Below the pieces are notes generated by a model, which was given only the letters and a program-made list of their open reading frames with translations, searched no databases and was not told the DNA's origin. The translations under genes and the position numbers were made by a program. Below are positions 42,501-54,100 of a stretch of 64,000 bases of DNA, piece by piece. The stretch comes from a virus, in IMG/VR virus record IMGVR_UViG_3300042292_000800, positions 1 through 64,000 of that record, one strand, 5' to 3'. Within the stretch, counting starts at the first letter, position 1. Each line of letters opens with the position of its first letter.

Positions 42501-45500
42501 TTTCTGCACGTACTTTATTACGTTCCTGATATGTTTCGTCAAGTTCATTTTTCAAATCAAAATGTTCTTTACCAAATTTTCTACGATTTGCTTTTGCAAC
42601 ATAGTCATTAGAATCATTTTCAGTATCACGTTTTGCTTGAACAAATGCTTGTCTACTTACTTCTTTTTCTGATTTAATGTCTACAATATCTTCTTCTAAA
42701 TCTGATTCGTAACTTTCAAGATCATCAATTACACCTGCAGTTAACGCTTTGATATAATCTTCCTGAGTATAACCCATTCCGTACATTACCTCAAGTGCAT
42801 TTGCAGTTATAACAAGCTCTTTAGATTCTAAAATTTCTTTTCTTTTTGCTTTGATTAATTTTTTAAAGTTTTCATCATTAGCCATGTAATGAATGTACTC
42901 TATAAATTTACCTTGTGCAGGAGATTTGTAAACATCATAATTACCATATTTTGCATAATCACCTGCCGCATTTATATAATGCGCATATGTTTGACCATAT
43001 AACGAGTCAACGTCAAAGTCAGATCCTGCAAGTAAGTGTATAAATTGTGGTACGACAATAGTGTTCATGTTAGAACTATCCACGTAGTCTACTACTTTAA
43101 GTACAATCATTGAACGCTTATCTTCAGTTGGAATACGAAGAGCAAACATTTCTCTAAGATTTTCCATAAAGAAATCTTCTTGCTGCTGACTTCTAAAAAA
43201 CTGCTTTGGTAAAATACATTCAACAAAGTATTTTTTACTAATTAATTCTCCATTAGAATCATATTTAGCTTCAATACGTACACCTAATGGTCTACTTTTT
43301 ACATTAGGATATCTTTCTGGATTGTTTTTGTAATCTTCAGTTGTAACAACTTCTCCATCTTCATTTTCTAATACGTCAAGTCCAAATGAAGAAACGTGAA
43401 TATTTTTAAATCCAGAACCTTTTTCATCAGTTACATGTTTACTGTAAAGCGAAAAGAAATAGTATTCTAACATAGATCTAATACCTGGAAGGTTAGGACT
43501 ATGAACAGGTTTACCAGAAGCATCTACATCAAATAGTTTTAATACTGATGCCGGTGCATTCTGTGTTTCAAGATTTTCTCTAATCAAATCAAATACTTTT
43601 CCTAAATCAAAGTCTTCACCTTTACGCATAAAGTGTTTTAATGACTGCAGATTAGAATCAGCAATATCATAAAGTGACTCTTGATATTTAAGAAGAACAT
43701 CACCTAATTGGTTCATTGCTTTTCTTTCAGAAGAAGACATTACCGTTCCGTCTTCAGCGTGACGCTTTTCTGCAAGTTGTTCAATGTATTTTAAATCTGC
43801 AGGTAATAATATTTTACCTTGTACAGAAAAACGTGCTGTGTCGTGTACGCCAGAAGTTTCAACCTGAAGATATTTATCTTCATTGTTTACTCTTAATGAT
43901 GACAAATTTAATGGAAGATATTCTTCAGCTTCATGTCCAAAGAAATCAACAGGAAGTTTTGTAGCATTTTTAGATGCTTCAGTATCCATTAACTGATCTA
44001 TATTGTGATACTCCATAGAGTTTAAAATCTTGTGAAGTTTTACTCTATTAGGAAGTGGCACATAATATGCATGAATTTTTACATATGTGTCTTGAATACT
44101 TTTTTCTAAATCTTCAATAGTAGTATCAAATTCTCCTGTATCATTAATTTTGTGTGACTCTTGTATTTGATTACGTAAACTATATATGTACATGTATTTA
44201 GAATGTAAATCGTCATACACTTGATCACGAGTTTTACCTTCCGGCACAATCAATCTACTCACGTCATTTCTATCAATATACGCTTCTGATTGTTTATGAT
44301 ATACATTACGAGAAGCAGTAACAGTTTTCTTAGGATTATTTACTACTTTGTTTTTCTCCATGTTTCGAACTTCTTCTTCAGTTAGTTCGCGATATTGTTT
44401 TGCAATAAGAGAACTTAATATTTCAGGAGTAAGTCTTCCTAAAGCATCATGCATATCTGCTTGATGAAACAATGTAGAAATACTTTGACCATCAAATACT
44501 TTTTGATTAAGTTTAAAGTTTCTATAAATGTAATCACGCACAGCATCATCAGTAATTTGAATATCATTTAATACTTCTTGAGGATTATAAAATGGTCCAT
44601 ATTCTGGATATTTATCATTTATGTATCCTTCAATAGTATTAAGATAAGTAACAGTATGTTTACCTGCTTTCATTGTACTACCAGACGCAAGTAATTTTTT
44701 ATTACGTTTTGTAGAATCAATACCGTCTTTAACATTCATTGCCTTATCACCTAAGAATAATTCATTAACCATTAACGAGTTATACCATTGATTAAAGAAA
44801 TAATCAGCAAGTAATCCGTTCAAGTCACTGCGAGATTGTAATTCAGCTCTTACATCATAATTTGGTTTTGTACCAGCATATACTGTAGTAGTACTTTGAT
44901 CAGGTCTACTGTCAATTTTTAATTTGTCTGCAATTAAACTTGAAGTTAAATATCTAAGGGGTGGCTGTTTTGTTTCAAACACAATAGGATTTCCTTCAAC
45001 ATCAGTAATAGTTTTTCCAGTTGCTGGATCTTTTTTAAGAGCTTTTACTGTTTCTTCATTTTCTTTTACAACACCTAAATTTTTTAATGTATTTATATAC
45101 GTGTTTAATTCTTGTAAAGCATAGTTGTTTAGTCCTTCACGTAAATCTGCTAAAGTACTTTCATCAATGTCTTCAAAATTTATATTTTTATCTTTTGCTA
45201 AACCTATTAATGTTTGTGTTAAAGTATCATTTTCAGGAGCTGCAAAAAAGTATGGTAAGTAATTAAAGTTATATGCTCTTAAGTTTTCAGATTCAGTGTC
45301 TGCTTCTGTCACATTTTCTTTACTTAATACACCATTGTACTTGTTAATTATTCTATTTGATTTACCAGAATCAAAGTTTGATTTGTTATCAACTCTACTG
45401 TTCCATTCTTTTTTAATTCTGTTAAATTCTTGTTTTACTTTGCCTTCAAGATCTGCAACAATTTTTAAATGTTTTCCTTCTTTTAAAAGACCTGTTTTAT

Positions 45501-48500
45501 CTGCATAAGGTTTGTAGATAGAAGTAATTAAAAAGTTTGTCTGAGATGCCTCAAGTGTGTCAAAAGTACGCAAGAATGTCTGGAATGATGTACTAACATC
45601 TTCTGGGTTCCCATCTTCATCTAATTTTGTTTCAGTGGATGATACAGTTGTTCTTTGCAAAAATGATAAAATACTCATTACATGGAATGATTGTTTATCA
45701 AGTTTACCAAATGTTTTACCATCTTTGTATGTCTGATTATTAAACTGAGCCACTCCTCCAAATAAAGACACTCTCATGTTGTCCATTAAAAGCTGTGCTT
45801 TTTTTGCATCAGCTGTGTCTTTACCGGCAAGCAAGTCTGCAAACAATGGATTATCTTTATAAAAATCTTTTAAGAAATCATTATAATAAGGATCTTTTCT
45901 TAATGTGTTTTCTAAACCTGTTCTTCTAAAAGCTTGAGCAGTTGAAATCAGCGGTGTGTATTTTGTATAACGATATACTGGTTTACCAGCAGCATTTCTT
46001 ACAACACTTGGTCTATCAGTAGCGTCATATTTTAATATATATTTTTGAAATTTGTAAGCAATACTAAAAAAACGCTTGAAGTTATCATTGTTTTCGTCAA
46101 GCATTTTACCAAATGCATTTGAAGTAATAGAATCATTTTTAACAGTATTGTATATTGCTCTTATGTCATAGAACAAATCTTTTTGTAAAAACGCTTTATC
46201 AGCAATAAGAGAAGCATTAGCATCATAATGTAAAAGTGTTTTTTTATCTATTTGAGATAATCCATTATTATTATTGTCTATTTTATCAATTGCTAAAATT
46301 GACATTCTTATTAATGATTTTGGTAATTCAATACCGACACCTTTGAAGGCATTGTATAAATCAAAAGTAAGAGTTTCTAAATCATTATTTGCTTTTGCAG
46401 CACTACCAAGAATTATCTTTTTATTAATAATTGTGTTTGATAATTCAATCAATCTGTTTACAGATGCTAAGTATTCAGGATCATTTCTTTTTTTAGCATG
46501 AGTGGTAATCATTGAAGCAATCATATTACTTCTTTTATTTTTTGAATCCATTTTTACAATAGTATCTCCTAATGTATAGTTTTCAATATTATTACCTTCT
46601 TCTTCAAATACTCCTGTTTTTAATCTGGCAATCATCATAAAATATTCTGTTTCAGTACCGTGAAGTACGTCAACAAACATGTTATATAATTGTCTGTTAG
46701 AAGATGGATTACCATTTTCATCCATCCCGGTATAATCTTTTAACTGATTATATACAGCTTGTAAATCTGCAGCATCGTTAAATTTACCATCTTCTCTGTA
46801 AACATCAGCAGTAACTTGTATCTGATTAATAATGTTGTCTACAGATACATCAGATGTGATTTTTAATAAAGTACCATAAATACTTTCTCCATCAATTACA
46901 CGTGGAAAAGTTATACCTAAATCTTCTTCTTTTTCATAATTGATAATAGCAAGAAATCTTCTGATTTGTCTTGGCGCTGAATCAAGTCTGTTGTGTTCAC
47001 CAAATCCTTCATCGATGTTTACGTCATCAGATATTTCTTGACCATCTTCGTAGTCTTGATCTACTTGAGATTTTTTCTCATTTTCTCCAGCAAGTTCTTT
47101 TAATAAAAGTCCTTTATCAAGAGTTTCACCAGTTCCGTCTAATATAGAATATAACTCTTGTGATTTTTTCTTAACAAGTTTTTTTAATTTTTCAAGAGAT
47201 ACTTGTCCAAGATCGTTGTTTAACGGATCGGATTCATACTGCAGTATTTTATTTGGTAATATTCTTTTGTCATATGCAGCATTACCAGAGTTGTTTAAAT
47301 CATAAATTGTTTCTCCAGTTGCTCTGGCTCCTAACATAAATCGATATTGTGAAATAAGATTACCTTTTGTTTTAATAAGTTCTTGTACTCTGTTTGGATA
47401 CTGTTCTGTATTTGGATTTTTTTCAATTAATCTATCAAGGTTGTATACTTTATCAAGAATTAATCTTTGTGCTGTTTTAAACTTTTCTTCAAATGTTTGT
47501 GCTGATGTGTTTTCAATAACATATTTTGTCACCATGTTTACTAACTGACTTTGATCAGATGCACTTAATGGCATTGCTTGTTGACTAACTCCAGTTGCAG
47601 ATGTTTTATCTTTTACAATTACTTTTAAACCATCAATTACTTCATAAGCAACTTGACCATCATATAAATTTGACTGAATTTGCTTGCTACTATAGTAACC
47701 TCTTTGAATGTCTTTGTATGTACTATCAACAAGTTTACCTCTTTGAGTAAACATATCAATTAGTCTTTTAAGCATTTCGAATAGCTGTGCTACAAGACCT
47801 TGAGGTTTTGTATTTTTATTCATGTAGTTTTGGAAACCATCTGCAAGAATTTCTTCAGCTTTTAACTGAAACATTTTCTCATAATCATATACATAGTTTC
47901 TTTCACTTGCAAATTTTTTCAATGCTGCAGGTGTAAATGCTTTTTTGTATTTTTTGTTTGATGATACTGCATCAATAAGTTTTGCTCTTTGTTCTGGAGA
48001 CATTAGATATCTAAACACACCATGAAATGCCTCATGGTATACTACACCTTTTGACAATATAGAATTATTCAAATAGATAACTCTATCTTTAAACATACCA
48101 AGTACAGTTCCATCAATTGCTGCTAAATCAACAATGCTTGCAATATCTTCTGTTGATATACCAAACTGTGGTAAATTTTCTTGCAACCACTGAACAGAGT
48201 TTTGTCTTTCTGCTTCTGTTTCAGTTTGCACCTCAGTGTCAGAAATAGAAAACACATCAATTTCTGGAATATCATCGTTTACGTCAATTTGTTCTGTAGT
48301 AGTTCCTTCTGCGTATTCTGCAGATGGTAATGGTTGACTTACTGGTATATTTTCAATCGGATGATTTGTAACTTCTAATGGTTCTACGTTTGCAACAGGC
48401 ATGTTAGTTGCAGATGGAGATTTAGAAGTAATAACAAGTTTTTTTACAGGTATAGTTTTAATATCTAAACTACTTAGGCTTTTATCGTAGTTTTGTCTTG

Positions 48501-51126
48501 CTTGTGTTTTATTATTATTTGCAAATTCAATACGCGGAATGTATGCTCCTTCTTCATTAACATCTACAACTAAATGTTTAGGATCTGGAAAATCATTCAT
48601 AAAGTTTTCAGTAAACCCTTCATATTTTTTACCAACTACTAATAGCTTATCAATTACTCTTTCAATAATTATTTCAGAAAACTTTTGTTGTTGTTTTTTA
48701 ATTTCGTCTACAAGAGCAACTATATTTTCAGATGGATTTTCTTCTTTAGATAATTGATTTACTAATGAATAGAATTTTGCAAGATCTTTTTGTTTTGTAA
48801 GATCCAATTCTGAAAATATAATGTTTTCATTAATTACTTTTGTAACTAACGGACCTCCTCTTAAAGCAGCTGCTAAAGTTTTTATGTCTTTTTCAGGTGA
48901 TAAAATAGTTGTACCATCTGCTGCAAACATTGGTCTAAAAGAAAAATTAAAATCTGATTTAAGTTCTTTATCTCCCATGAAACCGTATTTGCCTGTACTA
49001 CTTACAGGTCTGACTTCAACTTGTAAAAATCCTTCAGCGTCACTTGCAAAATTTACATATAATTCCAAGTTATCATTTTTAGATGCAAACTTTTTAAAAG
49101 CGTAAACATTTCTATTAAAATCTTGCAACAGAGCTTTTTTATTTGGAGAATTTAATACATCAGCCAAAGTTGTCATAAATGTAGCAAACCCTTCTTCTTG
49201 TGATAATACATATACAGGTCGTACAACTCTAAAACCATATGTACGGTTGTTGTTAAAACGAATAATTATGTTTGTAGTTGTTTCAACATATTGATTTTTA
49301 AGTATATTGTTTTTAATATACTCATCAGTAAGTTTTATATTAGGATCGAAATAAGAAGTCAAATATGCATCTTGTGTAACTTTATCAATAACTCCACCGT
49401 TTTCATCTTTTATAATAATACGCTCATTAGCACCTAAAGTATTGATTAAAGTAAACTTGTTTAATTTATCTTTATCAGGAAATTTTCCAGTTTTTTTATC
49501 AAACTTGTCTTTGATTTTGCTAAATGCAAATACAACATTGCGCTCTTCTTCTTTGATTATATTACCAGCATTATCAATTGTTCCAATTGTCAACTTGCGA
49601 GAAAGATTAGGTTCAGACTCAATTACTTCAGATAAGTTTTGTCTTGTCTCTTTACCAAAAGTTTGTGTGCCAATGTTATATTGTGAAAAAAATTCTTTAG
49701 TAACATCTATAGAAGTTACATCATCTGAGAATTGATCTTCAATACTGTTTGTTAATTGCTCTTTAAATGTTTTATATACTTCATGAGCATTTTTTATTGT
49801 AAGTAAATCATCTTCAGTTAATTCATCTTGACTTTTATCTGATAATCTTTTAATAGATAATTCTTTAACTTTTGCAAGATGCACAGGATTTGAAAAGTCT
49901 ATTTTTTCTGTAGTGTTATCACTATTTAAGAAAACATAGTTGTCAAGTGGATACAAGTAAAATTTTTCACCGGTTCCAATTATTTCACCCATCAACGCAA
50001 ATTTACTATCTGCTTTCTGTGGTCTTGCAACAGTAATAACTGTTCCTTTAGAAGTAGATTTTAAATAATTAATTTGAGTCTCATTCTCAAATGTTTCATA
50101 TGTTCTATTACCAAGACCTTTGTATTGTGGATTTGCAGCAAGTCCCTGTATTCTCTTTAGACGTTCATCACCAACAGTACTTAATTGTACAGCAATTATC
50201 CGTACACCAGCTTCTGGGTTGTCCATTTTTTTAAGCTTATCTTCAATTTTATCTTTAAGATAAACAGTATTTTCTACAGGTTGGATCTTAAAATTAGATG
50301 TAATAGTGTCTTCAAAAAATTCTTGTTTACCAGTGTTACTATTAGAGTAATCATCGTTACGTGCATTTTTTGTAGAAAGTATATCAATTTCATCAAGTTG
50401 AAATTCGTTACCATCTTCTGTCATAATAAACAAACCTTCTGGTTTAGCTATTGCCTCAAGCATTTGACCATTTTTCAAAGTAACAAGTACATTGTTTAAT
50501 TCTGCAAGAGATGCAATATCACGCAATGATATGAAATCAGATTTTTTATCTAATGATTCTATAACAGAATCAATTCTTGCTAATAAAAATTCTTTCTGAG
50601 AATCAGTAGTATTTAATTCACGAATAACATCTTTTAATTCTGAAGTTATACTTTTTAATACTTCAGCTCTTTCTTCAAGACTTGCAAACTCATGAGTGTT
50701 AAAATAATTTTTTATGGCAGTAAGCACACCATTTGATCCTGTTAAATCATTACCGGTGATTGTATTCTTTTTAGAAAGTGCCTCTATCTTTTTTTCAATA
50801 ACTTCTGCTTTTAATGAAGGTGCTTTTTTAATAGTGTAAAGATTGCTTACAGCTGATAGAAACGCATCCGGTTCAGAAAGTAACACTTTTGCTTCTGCAA
50901 TTTTTACAGCATTACCAACTTGATAAAATGATTTATCAAGATCATTTAAACCAATGTATATCTCTGATATTGAAAATAAAGAAAGTGATTTCTCATTGTT
51001 TGAGAGACCACTCTTTAAAATAAACTCCGCTGTTTTATCAAAGTTTCTATATATCTCAGGATTTAATTTAATAAGGTTCTTTACAATTGATACATATTGA
51101 CCAGTTGTTATTTCACACTGTTTCAT
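39595..51126 (-). CDS. Giant virion RNA-polymerase polyprotein with zinc metallopeptidase (3843 aa)
   Basis: One continuous reading frame. Residues 1-890 are uncharacterised; about 895-985 is a Pro/Glu/Thr-rich linker. A zincin-like metallopeptidase follows: VYHEAFHGVF (H1031, E1032, H1035) and KAEEILADGF (E1091/E1092), the third ligand position. Further on, ALRIPTEDKRSM, VPQFIHLLAGS and then DFDVD (D2703, D2705, D2707) reproduce the beta-prime-like catalytic motif (R.PT ... ADFDGD) of RNA polymerase; crAss-like phage polymerases carry DFDID there. The last 1100 residues are unknown. Probably packaged, processed (perhaps by the zincin) and injected to transcribe early genes. Size far exceeds the about 2200 residues of the characterised crAss-like enzyme. 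Confidence 0.8.
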   Translation of the reverse strand: MKQCEITTGQYVSIVKNLIKLNPEIYRNFDKTAEFILKSGLSNNEKSLSLFSISEIYIGLNDLDKSFYQVGNAVKIAEAKVLLSEPDAFLSAVSNLYTIKKAPSLKAEVIEKKIEALSKKNTITGNDLTGSNGVLTAIKNYFNTHEFASLEERAEVLKSITSELKDVIRELNTTDSQKEFLLARIDSVIESLDKKSDFISLRDIASLAELNNVLVTLKNGQMLEAIAKPEGLFIMTEDGNEFQLDEIDILSTKNARNDDYSNSNTGKQEFFEDTITSNFKIQPVENTVYLKDKIEDKLKKMDNPEAGVRIIAVQLSTVGDERLKRIQGLAANPQYKGLGNRTYETFENETQINYLKSTSKGTVITVARPQKADSKFALMGEIIGTGEKFYLYPLDNYVFLNSDNTTEKIDFSNPVHLAKVKELSIKRLSDKSQDELTEDDLLTIKNAHEVYKTFKEQLTNSIEDQFSDDVTSIDVTKEFFSQYNIGTQTFGKETRQNLSEVIESEPNLSRKLTIGTIDNAGNIIKEEERNVVFAFSKIKDKFDKKTGKFPDKDKLNKFTLINTLGANERIIIKDENGGVIDKVTQDAYLTSYFDPNIKLTDEYIKNNILKNQYVETTTNIIIRFNNNRTYGFRVVRPVYVLSQEEGFATFMTTLADVLNSPNKKALLQDFNRNVYAFKKFASKNDNLELYVNFASDAEGFLQVEVRPVSSTGKYGFMGDKELKSDFNFSFRPMFAADGTTILSPEKDIKTLAAALRGGPLVTKVINENIIFSELDLTKQKDLAKFYSLVNQLSKEENPSENIVALVDEIKKQQQKFSEIIIERVIDKLLVVGKKYEGFTENFMNDFPDPKHLVVDVNEEGAYIPRIEFANNNKTQARQNYDKSLSSLDIKTIPVKKLVITSKSPSATNMPVANVEPLEVTNHPIENIPVSQPLPSAEYAEGTTTEQIDVNDDIPEIDVFSISDTEVQTETEAERQNSVQWLQENLPQFGISTEDIASIVDLAAIDGTVLGMFKDRVIYLNNSILSKGVVYHEAFHGVFRYLMSPEQRAKLIDAVSSNKKYKKAFTPAALKKFASERNYVYDYEKMFQLKAEEILADGFQNYMNKNTKPQGLVAQLFEMLKRLIDMFTQRGKLVDSTYKDIQRGYYSSKQIQSNLYDGQVAYEVIDGLKVIVKDKTSATGVSQQAMPLSASDQSQLVNMVTKYVIENTSAQTFEEKFKTAQRLILDKVYNLDRLIEKNPNTEQYPNRVQELIKTKGNLISQYRFMLGARATGETIYDLNNSGNAAYDKRILPNKILQYESDPLNNDLGQVSLEKLKKLVKKKSQELYSILDGTGETLDKGLLLKELAGENEKKSQVDQDYEDGQEISDDVNIDEGFGEHNRLDSAPRQIRRFLAIINYEKEEDLGITFPRVIDGESIYGTLLKITSDVSVDNIINQIQVTADVYREDGKFNDAADLQAVYNQLKDYTGMDENGNPSSNRQLYNMFVDVLHGTETEYFMMIARLKTGVFEEEGNNIENYTLGDTIVKMDSKNKRSNMIASMITTHAKKRNDPEYLASVNRLIELSNTIINKKIILGSAAKANNDLETLTFDLYNAFKGVGIELPKSLIRMSILAIDKIDNNNNGLSQIDKKTLLHYDANASLIADKAFLQKDLFYDIRAIYNTVKNDSITSNAFGKMLDENNDNFKRFFSIAYKFQKYILKYDATDRPSVVRNAAGKPVYRYTKYTPLISTAQAFRRTGLENTLRKDPYYNDFLKDFYKDNPLFADLLAGKDTADAKKAQLLMDNMRVSLFGGVAQFNNQTYKDGKTFGKLDKQSFHVMSILSFLQRTTVSSTETKLDEDGNPEDVSTSFQTFLRTFDTLEASQTNFLITSIYKPYADKTGLLKEGKHLKIVADLEGKVKQEFNRIKKEWNSRVDNKSNFDSGKSNRIINKYNGVLSKENVTEADTESENLRAYNFNYLPYFFAAPENDTLTQTLIGLAKDKNINFEDIDESTLADLREGLNNYALQELNTYINTLKNLGVVKENEETVKALKKDPATGKTITDVEGNPIVFETKQPPLRYLTSSLIADKLKIDSRPDQSTTTVYAGTKPNYDVRAELQSRSDLNGLLADYFFNQWYNSLMVNELFLGDKAMNVKDGIDSTKRNKKLLASGSTMKAGKHTVTYLNTIEGYINDKYPEYGPFYNPQEVLNDIQITDDAVRDYIYRNFKLNQKVFDGQSISTLFHQADMHDALGRLTPEILSSLIAKQYRELTEEEVRNMEKNKVVNNPKKTVTASRNVYHKQSEAYIDRNDVSRLIVPEGKTRDQVYDDLHSKYMYIYSLRNQIQESHKINDTGEFDTTIEDLEKSIQDTYVKIHAYYVPLPNRVKLHKILNSMEYHNIDQLMDTEASKNATKLPVDFFGHEAEEYLPLNLSSLRVNNEDKYLQVETSGVHDTARFSVQGKILLPADLKYIEQLAEKRHAEDGTVMSSSERKAMNQLGDVLLKYQESLYDIADSNLQSLKHFMRKGEDFDLGKVFDLIRENLETQNAPASVLKLFDVDASGKPVHSPNLPGIRSMLEYYFFSLYSKHVTDEKGSGFKNIHVSSFGLDVLENEDGEVVTTEDYKNNPERYPNVKSRPLGVRIEAKYDSNGELISKKYFVECILPKQFFRSQQQEDFFMENLREMFALRIPTEDKRSMIVLKVVDYVDSSNMNTIVVPQFIHLLAGSDFDVDSLYGQTYAHYINAAGDYAKYGNYDVYKSPAQGKFIEYIHYMANDENFKKLIKAKRKEILESKELVITANALEVMYGMGYTQEDYIKALTAGVIDDLESYESDLEEDIVDIKSEKEVSRQAFVQAKRDTENDSNDYVAKANRRKFGKEHFDLKNELDETYQERNKVRAEKRRLLTLVDGAVRIEAALQVFEKYGLPVDQANFDSNIVNHLSVLPIHQNNNLDAKINILSNEAVFKNLYIHAKSSTEYFESIVEGYGRDLENFGPKSDPNTITSIIESKYLGSAYKDMIGIAASLQKFLALASQYELELNSNNVVWKFFSNDLQADGTTKITENNLFKFGAINKNGQRVIELNGIVLGIAADGMKKPIPAALEMNEINTGVTLAMIGIGLDPAFAFGFNFIPEIRNAINEVQASRFAISESISTEYLFLNDRIGKQIEKFVKTNGDRKLLNELIDAGLIAPDSYAVNVKINKDNLMIDFKQTPLDEYRLENNVLTTEDIGYEVSAYVGGVKTALSNEAQKLILLQLYKEQSQQAWKIRNAGAIVDLYKKLNPTFVSFDKLYKNINQLRDGESIFTVESSDKLFNGKQVWVPLTESMDDLKEQSSKIFLERTSFFQPIKNLFDTVFTDPSNIAKIMTSFVALRKYQLSLPGSRKSTNASMQANFDADDRNLIETFTADYWFKNSLDKELDAMKDLYPDNKFLQYLKVSNNTATVFTTTNQPVQEKTLEMVNKAKIAGELADSISNDAYVLYKKENLFMKKLFYHELARTGLQYKSGSFLQYLPAELQIPLSKNIEDFIKAIESTQGNKKELIDAIKSFIGDESTTTQEQVYKLFDDLFVLMAHGASKEVSNKKIKGVKNISYNESADYASKFMKNINFQTTDAKERIDIANKIVGNILGLVVTADKKGFLLTDRLTSGKLEEIVINMKGADSIPEATSQAVMAVGEKLNIFKDKDDKNKFKFPVMLKLGSTTYLLQGVDEEIGNKSFGKSIINSIAGVGEYRTTGNAAKYVALPMELTTNTLSPIGFSIEQSKRYMSLINKKAKVDMSEFDLAEAMSEGLTADMFEDYSIKPETSAPLTQLELDIQNINVTFDVVKHFYEQSGKRQSLEAYSKTFADMAVQLKSTGLSNQEIIEKLKCL

Positions 51127-51145
51127 AAAAAGTGATTTTTTTAAA

Positions 51146-54100
51146 TTACTTAAAGCACTCTGCTGCTTTCTTTAATTGTTCAAGTATTGAGGATTCAGAA
51201 ATAGGTTCCTCACTTACAAATTTACTAATTTCTTTTGAATTTTCTTGTACAATTGATTTAAAATCTGCAAGTTCATTGTTCAAACTTTCTAAAATATTAC
51301 GACCAGTAGACAACACGTTAGGTGTTTCAACTGTGTCAAATAAACTTGTTTGAACTTCTTCAGTAGGTTTAGCAACAGTAACTTTTTTTGAAGTGTATTT
51401 AATTCTTTTACCTGTTATAACAGATTCTCTAATGCCTTCAAGACTTTTTCTACCTTCTTTTGTAGCAGCGTATTCTTCTAATGTTTTAAACTCAGTACCG
51501 TTTTTCTTATTGTACAACTTCATTGCTTTCTCACCACGCGATTGCATGCTGGTATACTTTACAGTATCCATTTTGTCTTCAATGTTTGTCAATACTTCAT
51601 CCATAAATTTCTTTACAAAATCAATGTCTTTTCTTGTGTTGTTTGCAGAAGTTGCAATCTCATCAGCTTTTGTTTCAGTATCAACAGTTTGTAGTACATT
51701 GTTACTTGTGTCTTTAACATCGTATGTTTGAGCATCATTTGTTGTAACCGTAAAAGGTTCTGCTGCAGATTCAACTGGAGTTTCTCCAAGTAATGAACTT
51801 AAGAAATTAACTTCTGCAGCACTTACAAAACCTTCTTCATTACTTTCAGTTAATTGCGTAACATTAGGAGTAGGAGCCGGTGCAGGAGTTACAGGAGCAA
51901 CAGTCGCAACAGGTGTTACAGGCAATTCTATTGGCTGAGATATTTCATCAGGAATTCCTTGTGTAGTAGTAACAGCTGCTTCAGGTATTTCTGGTTCAGG
52001 AGCATTTGATGCTGGAGTTTCTTTTAATTTTTTATTTAATGCAGCAAGTACATAATTTCTTTCTTGTAATAAATCATCTATTTCTTGTTGTGTACCTTGA
52101 ATACTTAATTCATCATACGCCTCATTAATGCTATTAAGATTATCTTGTAACTCAACTACAGACATGTCCATGTACTGTTGACCCGGAGTTGTCTCAGGTA
52201 TTTCACTAACAGGAGTTTCAGAAGTATTTGTCATTGCTTCAGATGCTGCAATAGCTTCTGCTTCAGTATCATAACCTTCAGTAATAATCTCATCATTAGT
52301 TGTTGCTACACCCCATTTACCATCAGGATCCTTAAATGTTTTTGTACCTGTTTTTTCTTCAGATATTTTTTGTTTTGCTATTGCAACTTGAGCATCAATA
52401 GACTCTTTAAACTGTTCTGAGTTTACAAGTTTTTGTTCATTTTCTCCAAGCGCAATTTCACCACGAGCAATTTTGTCTACAAGTAATTGTTCTTTAATAG
52501 GTTCAATTTTACCAGTAGCAATCATTTGATCATAGTCTTCGTCAGTAATGTCTTGAGTATATTCACTTGGTGCATACTTTTTAACTATGTCTGCAAATTT
52601 TGCTGTAACATTGTCTTTAAGAGAACCAAGTAATTTGTCTACATACTCACCATTTTGTATACCAAGATTTGGATCAAGAGCAACCGTTAATAAGTTTTTA
52701 TAATTCTCATCTTGATACATCATCTCCATGATCTCAAAACCAATTGCAAGTTTATCTGATTCATTAAATGAACTATTAACTTCTTCTAAACTGTCAAGCA
52801 ATCCTCCTTTACCATAAACATGTTGTATAATTGTAACATTATATCTGTCTAAAAATGATATTACATTAAACTTCATTTTACCATCAGTCATTTTACTAAT
52901 AGCATGTTTAAAGTTTTTAGGATTCATAAGAGTATCAACAGCATTCATGTAGTCTTTTGTATCCTTGTCAAGTTTCATGTAATCTACTAACTTGCTGTGA
53001 ACATCGCGCATTTCTGTTTCAGAAATTTGTGTATCTACTCCAGCTTGTCGATTTTTAACATTTAATAATTGTCTAAATACTTCAATGACCTCATCATCAT
53101 TTGTATCAAATGTTGTTTCAATTGTGTCTAAAGGTTCTCCGTATCCGTCAAGTAATGTTTGTTTTTTGTCAATACGTTTACCAACAAAAGTATCTAATAC
53201 TATATTTTCTACCGGTACTATTTCACCTTGTTCATTTAATGAAATACTTGCATCAACTCTATTACTGAAAAATGATTGCCATTTTTCTAAGTTTGCAAGT
53301 TCTTCTTCCTTGTCTTTAATTTGTTTTTCAATCTTAGGTTTCAAACTCTCGTCTGTATTCTCTTTAAGATTGTTTCTATAAATTCTTAATTCAGACATTA
53401 TGTTTCCCTTTTCATCATTAAGAATCTTAGGATCTGTCAGAACTCGGATAACATAATCAGAACTGTTTGCAATACTCTGATTACTTAATAATTCTTGTGC
53501 GATTTGTTGTGCACGTTTTGCAGTCATGTCTCCTTTAACTGCATTCATAGCAATTGTATGAACAGCATCTTCTTCTGCAGAACGAGCAATCATTGCAGTA
53601 AAATATTCTTTACTACCTTGAGTGTATAAAGTTGGTTCAGTAAAAGTCTTAACCTTGTTTCTTATACTGTCAGTTACATCAGAATATTTTTTAATATCTT
53701 TTGCAAGACTTTTTGAAAATTCTAATGGAGTTGTGTATTTAGTATCTTCAAGTTTTACACCAAATGATTTTTCAAAATCTTCATTTGACATATCAACTCC
53801 CATTTCTTTTACCACTCTTTGTAATACGTCAATCGATTCTGTGCGTTTTGCGGCACTAATTGCAGAAACTAATGCGTTATCTCTACTGTTTTCGAATTCG
53901 TATCTTAAACCTTTCGCAGCAGCTTCAGCTTGGTTCTGTCCTTCTTGTGTTTGATTGACAAAATTTACAATCTTATGTTTAAATGTTCTTTCTTCTGTTT
54001 GTTTAAAGAAAGTATTTAAAGTTTCAATGTCTTTGTCAAATTGTTTTCTAACTCTTTCAACAGGATTTTCACCAGGATTTTTTGCGTACTGTCTTTCGTT

